NCBI RefSeq assembly: GCF_963966145.1
Contig: NC_091046.1
Coordinates: 11,718,001 to 11,782,000 of the forward strand
Reading direction: 5' to 3'
DNA length: 64,000 bases
DNA from: Tenebrio molitor
Taxonomy: Eukaryota > Arthropoda > Insecta > Coleoptera > Tenebrionidae
Positions 11,450 through 24,000 of the stretch are shown one piece after another (positions within the stretch are counted from its first letter, which is position 1; each line of letters opens with the position of its first letter). The notes under the pieces were generated by a model, which saw only the letters and a program-made list of their open reading frames with translations, did not search any database and was not told the origin of the DNA. Both the position numbers and the translations under genes were made by a program.

Positions 11450-12084
11450 TTCACCAAATTAGTCAATGTAAAATTTGCGTCGCAGATTATATTATCCTCA
11501 GGTCCGCGGTCGGCCATCTTAGGCTGTTTCCGCGGGGCGGAGACTTCGCGACCAATAGAGACGGACACCGCGAACTCGGCTTCGCTGATCACCGGTTTGT
11601 CGGATATCGCAATTACGTATCAACATTAAACGTGCATGAGTCGACGTTATTGGACATCGTACACGGAAGGCACCCGACGTTCTGGGTTTTTTTCCGACAG
11701 ATCGGAAAGTTGTACGGATCGATTTTTTGTCGATTGCGTCGTCGATTTGTTGCGTATCTGGCACCGGATGAAAGGGAGCCGGTTTGACAAATCGTACTTG
11801 GCGCTCATAAGTTTGCGGTGCGCGCGCACCTGCACACTCTCTTCTCTGTTGATGCATGCCTAATGATTTCCCGCCAATTCCTACTGCGTCGTCTGCGAAC
11901 GTACACCTACCTAAGTGTGTGACACGCCACGTGGTCTGAATTAATATTTACAATGAGAAAATCACCTGTCGATGGTTTTCTTCTCGCCACGTCAAGTATC
12001 CAAAGGGTGGTGAAACGTGACCATTTCGAAATGAACGGTGTCAAAGTTCGATTTTCGAATAAACGGAGTGTTTTTTGCTTACAG
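11450..12084 (+). promoter_or_regulatory. GC-rich candidate upstream promoter / 5' leader of PPP4R1
   Basis: Base composition changes sharply from AT-rich DNA to a CpG-containing block at about 11.5-11.9 kb, just ahead of the first recognisable PPP4R1 coding exon. This fits a promoter and 5' untranslated exon. I could not place a TSS or a definite 5' splice donor. Short open frames on both strands across the block look like by-products of GC content. Confidence 0.4.
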
Positions 12085-12088
12085 CCAA

Positions 12089-15000
12089 ATGGTGGCTCGG
12101 ATAGTGCAAGAATTATTCCGGACTGCCCCCGCGGACGTCCTAGCCGAAGAAATTCCAAACATCATGACCATCGTCAGGAATCTGGGCGAAAAAGATGGTG
12201 AGTAGATAGATAGCCACGTTCGAATTTATTTCCTATTCTCTTTGTGTAATTTGAATTAGCTGTGGGCTCTGTTAACGTAAACTAGATAGATATCTTTGCA
12301 ATGACGTGATGAACGTTTGTGTTTTCCATCATGTTGTGTTGGTTAGTAACTGGCGGCAGGTATATAGTCATAGTAATTCCTTATAGAGTGCGTCACATTT
12401 TTTTCGTATGACTTAAGAACAACTGCCATGTATATCAGACTATAAATTTTCCAAATGATATTCGAACATACTGTCCGATGATTCATTCGTCAACTATAAG
12501 AACTGAAATTATTCATGTTAAATTTTTAATGGATGAAACCGATGAATGGGCGCTAAACATCTGCCAATTTGTTCGAATAGTAAAATGTGCTTTATTGTTT
12601 TTAATTATTGCCCTGAATCATCTGTGTTGTGGTAGAGAAAGACTTTACTGCTTTTGCTGATTGATGGAATGTAACGATTTCGGTGACACATGGTTTATAA
12701 AAACTTGAAAAAAAAATTGTTCGAGATATGTATATGCACGTGCTGATTCAGATGAGCATAACCTAGATTGTTGGATTAATTTTTTCACTAAAACCTAAAA
12801 CATAAGTAGGGATGCCGTGTGTGCTATTTATTTATGTAATTAAAATTCGTTGTACGTCCTATAGCCATATCGCAAATATTTTGAAGTTAAATTACAAAAA
12901 AGCTAGCTATATGTGTGTACCTACTTTGTGTATTTCGACATGCCTAGTTTTTTAAGTTAATGTGTCCATGTTTCTTGAGGTATGGCGATGGAGTCGAGTC
13001 GAGTGGTGTCGGCAATAAGGTCAGATTCTGATTGTCCTAAAATAAATAATCAAATTTTGCAAAAATGAACCTACATATTTCAATTTTTCTTTTTGTAAAA
13101 GGTGTGTCTCATTATTAGCGACTTCGAGCGTATTGATTTTGGTTCCAATTGGGATCAGTGTTTTCGAAAATGGACGCAATGTAACTTTCCCAAAAATGCA
13201 CTGATTTGAATGTTTCTTTGTACTTACAAAATATTTGTCTGAGTGAAGATTGAAAACCTATTCATTTTGAACGAATCAGCCTCTTTGATCTTATTTATAT
13301 TTTGTAGCTATAAGAATATCGTATAAGGTTTTTTTTTGGTATTTGATTGGTAATTATCAATTTCTTCAACAGTAGTATCATTCAACAATTTTATTCGATA
13401 AGCCTATGAAATATGTATGTCAACAATCTTGATAAACCACCCATATATTATATAATCTATAAATAGTCTTGGAAACAGTTTTTTTTAATAGGTCATTTAG
13501 TACATTTTTAAGTAGGTAAGAAACCATAGTGTCACTCCTGAAATTTCTTTTTTTTTTTCGTAAATCAATAAATAGTGCGTTGGTACTCAATGGGTTATGC
13601 CTACACTTCTGATCAGTGATCAAAAGTTGTAAATTAATACCTATAGTTCTTAACTCTTGAAAGTTTTTTTTTTAATTGTAAACAAACGTGTTAACATTCG
13701 ATTAAAGCGCCTTTATTATCAGAAAAAGCAAAAATTACGGAGAATTTCAATACTTTTTTACTGTGTCAATTGAAAAGTAATCTGATTTGTCTTATAGTTT
13801 TCATTTCTAGAAAGATACCTGTAAATAAAAAAAGATAATTCATTAAATATATCTTTATTTCAAACATAGATATTGAGGCAGAACAGGTCTTAAATTGTTT
13901 TAGTAGGAAAAGTAATATGCATACCGGTTGCCTCAAAATTCGCGGAACAGTCATTAAAATATCAGGTAAAAATGTTCTTAAAAAATCAATCTTCTTTTTT
14001 GCAGAAGATATATAGACCTCTTTGTTAGGTAGGTACACTAAATGTGGCAACATCTAAAAACATTCTATGTATCCCAGTGGTCTGCAAATATTTCATTTTT
14101 GTTGTATCCATGGAAATAAGAAAGAAAAATCAAAGCCATGTTGCCATACGTTATTTGAGGTAACACCGACATAAAATCACTTCTTGGAAAAGCTGGAAAT
14201 AATGGAGAAATACATAATTGCAAACCTAATCACACTGATTCAGAATTGTTATGCCACTGGCTTGTAAAGGACAAATAGTTAAAATCTTTCTTAATTGATT
14301 TGTTCAACATTATGACGATTTATTTTTGCTTAGTTCTTTTTATGTTTAAGAATTTAGAAATAAATACAAAAGTTAATTTTCTGTACCCACACTTCTATTA
14401 ATTTGGAGATTGGTTTTTAAATAAAATATGTTGGATTAATTATATCCTTGTCTGGTTGCAGTATTAATACCAAAGACATTACTAAACAGGGGCAATAACC
14501 CATATACGAATTAATTTGTTTCTAAATTTTAAATGAGTTAACTTAAGCCAGTGTGCAGTGGGGTTTTTTGAATTGCATTGGTTTATGAATTGAAGTAATA
14601 ACTAGCATGTACAGCGGATAAGGTGAAGAGAAAGAAATAAATAGAGACTTTGATACCTCAGTGAAAGATCTTCGAACAAAAAAAAATTGTTACAGATACG
14701 TGAAAAACTTTGCTTAACTGAAAATGTGAGACCAGTGAAAGTACTTTTTAAAATAAGGGAAGATTTTATATTGGGAACTGTTGATATCTGCATTGATTCG
14801 GTCGAATACCAATAGCCAGGTACGGATGTAATAGCATCTGGACGCACGTCGTGAGCCCATCCCGTCCATCTATTTCTGTGACAAAACCGAGCAAACTTTT
14901 TTGTGCAGCTTCCGGTGGTGGTAACAGGAAGTGGCGCACGTGGATGACCCCCCGCGATTAGACGACTCTCGCATTATTTATACCACGGAGAGTAAAAATA

Positions 15001-18000
15001 GCACAGACACCCCATCAGAAAGGTATGCGGTCGCGTCTGATACTAATTCTGTTCGACGCCCCGTTTACCCCCAGCAAACACATAAATGCGCCGACAGGAC
15101 AGGTTTAAAGAGCTCGATTTTTCGTTGCAGTTTTAAGGTGTCTCAAGTGTTCCCAACGATGAGGAAATTTTTTTCTCCTCAAATTACCTTTTCTTTCCAG
15201 ATATGCGTTAATGTGGTGAAGTTCAAGATGTAGATCTTTATACTGGGTGCCCCAAAATTCGCGATACAGTTTAGTAGGACGTTTTTAAGTAGTCATTAAA
15301 ATATCAGGTAAAAATGTTAAAAAACTTAAATCTTCTTTTTTGTAGAAGATACGGACCTATTCGTTACACTAAATGTGGCAACATTTAAAAACATTCTATG
15401 TATCCCAATAGTCTGCAAATATTTCATTTTTGTTTGTATCCATGGAAATGAGAGATAAAAATTAAAGCCATGTTGCCGTACGTTATTTGAGGTAAAATAG
15501 ACATAAAATTACTACATACTTGAAAATGCTGGCAATAATGAAGAAAATAATTGCAAAGCTAATCACAATCCTTCAGAATGATTATGTCACTGGCTAGTAA
15601 AAGACAAATAGCCAAAATCTTTTTTAATATTTAAAATAAGCGAGATCAAAGCTGCACCTTTTGGAGCTCTCATATCTTCAAATCTAAGAGGTATAGATTT
15701 TTTTAATTATTTTTCTCATGAGTCGACATTGCCCCATTGAGTTGTTCCGCGAATTTTGGGGTAAGTCATTAATGACATTATGCGTTCAAAATACTTCTGT
15801 CAAAAAAATTCCTTCAAAGCCAATTCTTTCCGTATAAGTGATTGTGCGAAATACGTTGTGGACTACTCGTATACCGGTTAGTAAGTGCCATAACAGAATC
15901 TCGGAAGTTGAAAAATCTCAACTTCGTCTCCATTTTTCAAACTCTTCCTCGATTCTATTATAAATAATGTACTTACTAACCTTATATCCCAATATACTAT
16001 AAATGTGATTTGTTCTAAACTCGTACGATATTTTATAGACATAAAAAATGTATGGAGAAGTTATAAAACAAAATAAACAAACACATTGAAAATGTTTTGT
16101 TTCAAAAAGTAAACAACAATTTTTCAGTAAGTAAATCAAACCTTATATGATCAACATGGCTTTGATTTTTCTTTCTCATCTATGGATACAACAAAAATTA
16201 AATATTTGCAGACTATTGGGATTTAAATGTTGCCACATTTATGGCCGTTTGCACCGACGTTCCTTATTTTTAAACCAAGCTTAAATACAATTGTTGCTAC
16301 GATTTCAATAACTGTAACCAAGGTTTGAAGGTCTTCTTATTACGACAGAGCAATCGGTTATAACAAATGGGTTCATATCTTCTATAAAAACGAAGATTTA
16401 TTTTTTTAAACATTTTTACCTGATATTTTAATGACTACTTAACAACGTACTGTCAAATTGTTCCCCGAATTTTGGGGCACCCAGTAGATTTGCATTATAA
16501 ACTCCCAAGTCATAGTTACGTTGAGGGGAAATACATTCTATTACCTTCTCTTAGGTCAGCAGCTGCCCGAGTTCTTTAATGTTACACCTAATTGTGGCTA
16601 CGTTGACATTTTTCTGTACAAAACGTAAAAAGGTAATTTTGTAAATGTCAACAAATACTACATTTTTTTAAACCTGCGTTATTCTAATGTAGTTAGTATG
16701 TACAGTGGGAGCACTGAATTTCAGGCAGCAATTTGTGTCATTAAAAAAACAATATAGTCTATTATCATAAATATCATAGTAATTAATTTTGACTGTTACA
16801 ATAATACCTGCAGTTCCGTATTTTAACAAAGTAAGAATTGTAATCTTGGTTCTAAGGCGAATCTCCCACAGACGAATTTCCAAAGTTTAATAAAAGACTG
16901 TTGAGTTTTCGGAAAATCACATTTAAACATTTGCAACTTTTCAGGATTGATGAATCCAATTTGTCAAAATAACTTTTGAAAATAGTAGATAGGTATTTAA
17001 TAGCCGTTTGCACCGAAGTTCCTTATTTTTAAGCTTAAAAACAATTGTTGCTACGATTTTAAAAACCAAGGTTTTAAGCTTTTCTTAGTTTTAAACTACG
17101 ACGGTGAAAACGGCTATTAATGAGGTTAAATACGTCTAACACCTAAAACCTACTATTTCACATCGTATATCAGTCAAATTTCAAGTCTGCCCGAAATTCC
17201 GTGCTCGCAATAGTACTTATTAAGTACTTACTTACGTAAAGAACGCCCATTAAAATCTTATACTCGTATATACTTACTTATTGTTGGTGTGTCAAGAATT
17301 CTATTTCAATCTTGTCTCATTCTAAATGAGTAGGCATCTACGCTGCACAAGTTCTAATGATTGATAAATGTACAGATGTCCCAGAACTGCCTCCCCAGAG
17401 AAAAAAGGGAGTGTTTGGGTAAATGTGATAATCTGAATTTTAAAGAAAAAAAGTCCTATCTCAAGCGATAATCGAGAAAAGACATCCTAAACTTGACCAA
17501 TCAGAGTTGATTACCATCAAGGTACGATGACTGCAATTTTTCGTTGCCGAGGTTTCGAAGTCAAAATTCCAAGTGAACTTTTCGCTGATTGTTGCGTTAT
17601 CAATAATCCGATTGTCAACTTGTCCGATTTTTTTTATTAATGCCTTAGGATGAGCTTCTGGGATTGGTGAAATTGAAAACTTGTGAGCTACAGGAACATT
17701 TATTTTGGTCATCTTAGTCTCTTTTGCTGTCGGCACATGAAATATTTTAAGTTTTAACCATTAAACATCTGAAATATTTGACTTTATTGATGACTGTAGA
17801 GTTTCGATAACATTCATATACAGTGAGTTTTTTTTTAAGACTGACCATAGAGTTTTACATGCTAATTTTTCAACCCCCTGTTAACTTTTGTCCTCATGAA
17901 AATATTCAACCCATTTTTGAATTTTTGCTTCAATTTTTAAATTTAAGCAGCCTAAAATTTCACCTGAAATTTGTAATTTTGATATGTAATTGATTGTGTA

Positions 18001-21000
18001 ATTGCTTAGCTGCCCATGGAGGCCATTTTGAACATTTCATTTAACTTTTATTGAAGTAAAGAATCTTGTTACAACGTAAATAATGAATCTGTCGTTATTA
18101 AGGTAATGTTCAGACTATTTTTTGCAAATAACATTTTTTTTTTGTAAATTGTCTTTTACAACCATTTAGGTATCACAGAATGAAGTAAATGACGAGATAG
18201 TATTATAGTTTAATCTAAAAACAGGGCTAGGCTTTGTAATTTCCACAAAAATAAAAGTGAACAGGGGGTTAAAAAATTAGCATGTAAAACCCTTTGGTCA
18301 ATCTTTAAAAAAACTCGCTGTATATATAAAGTCCTCGTTGAAAATAGTCAATTTTGACTTAAATTGTAATAGTAGTTTATTTGACGAGTTCTTGTGTAAA
18401 TTGGGTTTTTTTGGCACGAGTGGGTCAGTTTAAAACGCGAGTGAAACGAGCGTTTTAAAGGCCCATGAGTGCCAAAAAAGCCCGCGTGAACACTTTGTTT
18501 GCGGTACAACCGCAGGGAGTGCTGCATTACTGCGAACGCGGGAAATTTCTTCTCGCAAAAGTTAGATACGATATTTTTTGTAAAGCTAGTTTGACACGAT
18601 GCTAAATTTGTTAGGAAATGAGAGACCCTCGATCAGGACCAATGAACGATCAGGATCATAGTCTGTCTTTGTCATTCCTGATCGTTCATTGGTCCTGATC
18701 GAGGGTCTCTCTCATTTTCTAACAAATTTTCTACAAAATTTAGCATCGTGTCAAACTAGCTTAAAAACGAATAACTCAAAAATATTTAAAAATAAATTTT
18801 AAAATATTTATTTTCGGGGTTCTGTTATTACTCTGAATTACATATACATATGTATTCTTATTTGTTTTATAATAAAATTACTCATTTATTGTGTTACTGA
18901 GAATTAATGTTACAATTGCAAATGTGACGAGACGTCCATTTTGTTTAAAGTGAATTAACGTTTCCGTCTGTTTACATTATTAAATACCAACCTTACAATG
19001 CAATTTCCCCTAGTTTCTGCTGCAAAAGAAAAAACACGGCGTGCGGGGAATCGTTTCCGCACTCGGAGGACAATCGGGAAGTACCGATTTTAAGGCTATG
19101 AGCACAGTATACCTTCTTAGAAGCACAGTATACCTTCTTAGGGGGTCATTCACGAAACTCGGTAAGGCTCGATAAGGTGTTGCAAATTCAAAACCATGAC
19201 AACCGACATTGTTGAAGCATTGTATTTACCGTTTCGTTAACGATTTGCAAATTTGCAAAGTTTCGTGAATCTCCCCCTTAGAAGGTATACTGTGCTATGA
19301 GTACTGTGGCGGCCAAAAAATTTTAACCGTCACTATCTTGGCGTTCATGTAAAGTGTCAAATAAACCTTTAGGAACCGTAACCCCACTTTCGATTCTTGT
19401 CATTTTGACATGTACCTATATTGTTATTCCGCATATAACTATTTGGTACACGCTCATAATTCACAATTAAATCAAAGAACACATTTTATGAAATTCACTC
19501 AAAAGAAAATTATTAATTTTTGAATTATTCCAATTTTAACATTACAGTCAAAAATGACCAAGATTTACAACTACGGTGTTATAAATAAATATCTCATTGT
19601 TGGTGAACAGCCAACAAACATCTGTTGAGAACTTTTCTAGTATAAAATATTTCTTAAATCCCTAAAGGGTACCATAAATAACCTCTTTTGTGGAAGTGAC
19701 CGCCCAATAATAAGACTAAATTTTGCACTTTAATATCAAATTCCATTTATTTCAAAAACCGGTGATGTTTTCATGATTTCAATCACACAAATTTTTCCTA
19801 AATGTTTGACAAGACTCTCAGTGAAAAATCATGTAAATTAATGTAGGTAGCGGTTATTGAATTATGTAAAATGAAATATGTAGGTATGTATTTACCTGTT
19901 TCATAAAAAAAATTGAAATTTTTACAGAATATTCTTGAATTTTTTTGAGAATTTTGGATCGATTAGAAGTGGGTGTTTTCGATTGGGCGGTAAAACTTGA
20001 ATCACCCTGTACAAATGTTATGAGAAAACAAAACTTTTCAGACGACCACTGTGAAATATGGCACATTTCACACGGTTTTTCCTTAGTGAAAATTTAAAAT
20101 TGCAAACGATTTCAACACGAACACGAACGAACAGCCTAACCGTGTACAATGAAAAATTTGAGAAATCTGATTGGCCGACAGCTGTGTGTTTTTATATTGT
20201 ACACGGGCCGATGATTAACGATGTCTATCTCCGCGCAACGGCATAATTATTTTGTCCGCAGCTCTGTCGAATAATATTTGTAGTTTGAAGGGATGCCGAA
20301 TATATTAGGTTTTTTTTTTGTGGTCGTCGGAAAAATATCGTGTATACCACGTATTGAAAATTCGATTTCACAATCTTCTTTCATTTTCAACTCTTGATAT
20401 ACAATATACTATAACATTATAACATAAGTTTTTACCGATTAGGTTCCTATTAGGATTCAATTTGTTTCAAATTCGATGTCGGCGTCGTATATTAAATAAA
20501 ATCATTCAGACAATACTATATACACTGTTTTTCTTTTGGTTTTCCTCTTTTGTTAATAGTGAAATACAATTGACAAAAGAGGAAAACCAAAAGAAAAACA
20601 CTAATAATATAAACTCGGTACAGGTTGCAAAGACACACTTGTCATTTATTTGCAACAGCGCTTTTATGGCATTAGTCATTTGAAATTACTTTAAAACTGT
20701 ACTCCTATGGAAAATATTCAACCCAAACTATGATTTTCTGGTCCCTTATTTGGTTCAGAAATATGAAAAAAATGCTGTTGCAAATGACAAGTGTCTTTGC
20801 AACCTGTACCGAGTTTACATTCATATTTATAAAAGATATTGACAAACATACTTCTGTTTTATTTATTTATCGGGCACATTAATATGTAATTCGTATCGTT
20901 CACATAATTAAATGATCAGTTAATAAAATGCGAATATTTTTTATCTATTATAAATAGCACAGTTGGTTACAAAAAAAAACCGGAAACGAAAATTTACCTA

Positions 21001-24000
21001 ATGTAAATTTGATTTTATCCATTTGTCAATTAGGTGTCTACTTGACAATACTTATCAAATAATTTTAAAAAATGTCATTAAATTTTGACGTTAATTCTAA
21101 CTTACCTCTCGTAAGAAGGTTTCACACTATGAAAAAATTGTAAAAATGTGCCAGTTTTATTCCGACAGTTCCTGTTTTTTTCGCAACCAACTGTATTTAC
21201 GTTTTTAAGGAAAGGGAAAATATTCTCTGTAAGTATTACATCAAAACAAAGGTTGAAGATTTGGTGGAACCCAGTTTTTTACGTTGTTTATATGAGGCCA
21301 ATATTGAAACAAGGTTGAATTTCTCTTTTTTAGCGATGTTGATTAAAGTAAATAAACAAACGAATTCGTTATTTATGAAAATATGGTCCAATATGTGTAC
21401 TGTTTTATCTCATTGTACCACCTACCTACCAACCAGTCTGTGTGCAGTAAATATCGATAAAACGAGAGGGAAAGAGGAATGAACAATAAAGAAAAGGTGC
21501 ACTCACTCTCTTTTAGTTTAGTGCAGAAAATCGTGAATTAAATCATACTATATCGGATTCATTGACAAATTTTAAGTGCACGGTAATGAATGAATCTCGT
21601 GTACAACTGAACAAATCCTAATCTGATAACAGTCAACACAGCTCACAGTTCATTTACATGTACTTTAAAAAAATTTAAACTCCTCTAGTACAACCTTTGA
21701 AGCAACTGCACGGTCATTCAGTTACTTCGAGCTGTTAAAATAGTTGAGATAAACACAATTCCCTTATCCGTGTTGTCGAGGATAACCGCCTGCGAATTTT
21801 ATCGTAATTCAAGATTATCCGTTTTTAATCGACTTCTTAAGAACTCTGACTAACACCACTAATAATACTCGTATCTTCGGCGAAATTCTACAAAGACCTC
21901 TAATTTTAAACGGAGAATTTTCGGATGGGAATGTACGTTGTTCCATTTGAAAATTTAAAATGTGTGGTGGTATTAAAATATGCACAACCTTGAAATTAAA
22001 TACGTAAAATATGACGGTTCAACGTAAAAACGGAGTACGTTACAGTTGTTTTGAAATGCGTATGTCGGTCGCGTTTGAACGAAGCTTTATAAAAAATTCA
22101 CCGACACGAGAATTTCTCTGACCGGTAATAATTGCAAAACGGAAAAGGAAAATGCGTTAAAGCGCGGGGTTCGTGTGCGTCCATTTTCGTGAACGGCATC
22201 GATTGTTTTTTTGTTTTTACTCATGTGACGTGTAAATATGTGACGGAGTCGAGTTCAAAAAGGGGAAAAGGTCCTCGCACGGTGGCGTCGCCGTAGACAC
22301 TGTCGTAGGTGGGATGTGTGTCAGGATGCGTTCCTAAATCTTCGTCGGGACCGGAAGCGTGTGAGGCGTAGGTGTGGTGTGGAAGCGGTAAGAACGGGAG
22401 TCGCTTCCCTATTGATCGTCTATTTTGCTCTGCGGGGGTTGTATATCACCCTGAACTTGACACCATATCAGAGCGGGCCAAGCATCTCTTTCAATTCCGA
22501 TTGTTCATTTCCCGTCGCCGCCGCCAGATGGCTCCGATTTTTTCGAAAGGGACGAGAACGCCTCGCCGGCCGAAAACGGACCCGTCCCCCGATTGATCGA
22601 CCGTCGATAATGCAACAACAACGCTCCGAATGGTAAAAGACGTAGCGACAAACTGGCGTAGAACGCCCCAGACATAGGGCGGTGCTGCGCGAAGTTGAAT
22701 GAAACATCACGTCGGCGAGTACTACGAGCGTTCAACGATCTCTCCTCGGCGGCTTGCCCGCCGCGACCGGAGCGCCACCACGCGGTCGAATCAAACGAGT
22801 TCGTCGGCATGGCACTGGCAACGCTTGGTTTTTGCTCTTGTTATTTTACGGTGCAAAATGTGGAAAAAAAGCGGCGATTTTCTCGACGAACTGCGGCGAA
22901 CCGATCCTCGGCCCCCGGGGTAAGTAATGTTGGCGGTTTCGAAGCGTCGGAGACATTTCTCGACGTGAAATTCGTTGCGCGTTTCCGGTTAACCTGCAAG
23001 AAATATTTAGGCGCAAATCAAAATGGTGGTAACCGCGTGCTTGTACTTTTGCCGCTTTTTTTTTCACGGATAAAAGCGAATCGTCTCGCTATTATAACCT
23101 CAAATCGGCGTTAAATCGATGGCGGTTTTCGAATTTCGGTTTTTGATATGGGACCGATTTGTGATTTTTCCATTTTTTTTTTGCAGAGGCCATGGTCAGG
23201 GCAGATTTATTGGAACAAATACCGCACATGGCATCGCAAGCATTGAAATACTCCAATCGGGTAGAGTCCCTGAAGACCATCATCAGCGAGTATCTGTTGC
23301 CGTTAGTGGTGCGCAACTTGGGCTGTTCGGACAATGCTGTCGACAAAGCTGCACATGCGACATTGATCCACCTGCTGGAACAGGGGCTGATCACGAAACC
23401 GCAGGCGGAAATACAAGTCTGTCCGGCCATACTAGCCCTCTCTAACGAAGAACAGAGCGCGGACATAAACACTGGGGCCATTACAGTAAGTTTGCTTCAT
23501 TTTGTTATCATTTCGGTCATGTTAAAATAACGTTCATCTCATACATCGCAGTGACTGCGTGAAAGACATGGGTAGTGAGATGTTTTATAATTGTGTCTCA
23601 CTACCTTGTCTTTCATGTGGAGGCTGTTGCAGTGCGACAGTTTGACCACCACTTGATCTCACCTCTGCTTGTCAGAGTTGGCGGTTTTAGATTATAACAT
23701 TCTATCACAGCCAGCTTTGATGAGCAAAGTTGAGTGTCTTTTTCAACAGTAGATATCTAAGAAGTGCCCATCGAACGAGGATGCCCGAGTCGTCAATTTG
23801 GTTGTGAACTCTTATTTTCAATAGATATCACAGCCACTTTGATGAGCTCGGTTGTCTTTGAAACCATCAGTGTGAAGATTGTGGATTACAGTCGGTGCCC
23901 TATCAGTCAATTTGGTTGTGAAACCTTGCAATTGTTCGGGTATCACAGCCATTTTGACGAGTTTGGTTGACGACGTTTACATCGATAGCTCCAGGATTGT

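Noticed and set aside
11519..12201. Open frames on both strands upstream of and across the first PPP4R1 exon
   Set aside because: High GC explains them; only 12085-12197 has PPP4R1 similarity and correct splice sites.
22316..23114. Several overlapping open frames on both strands
   Set aside because: They sit in a GC-rich block where stops are rare. None has recognisable similarity, and the frame from ATG 22858 joins PPP4R1 out of phase.
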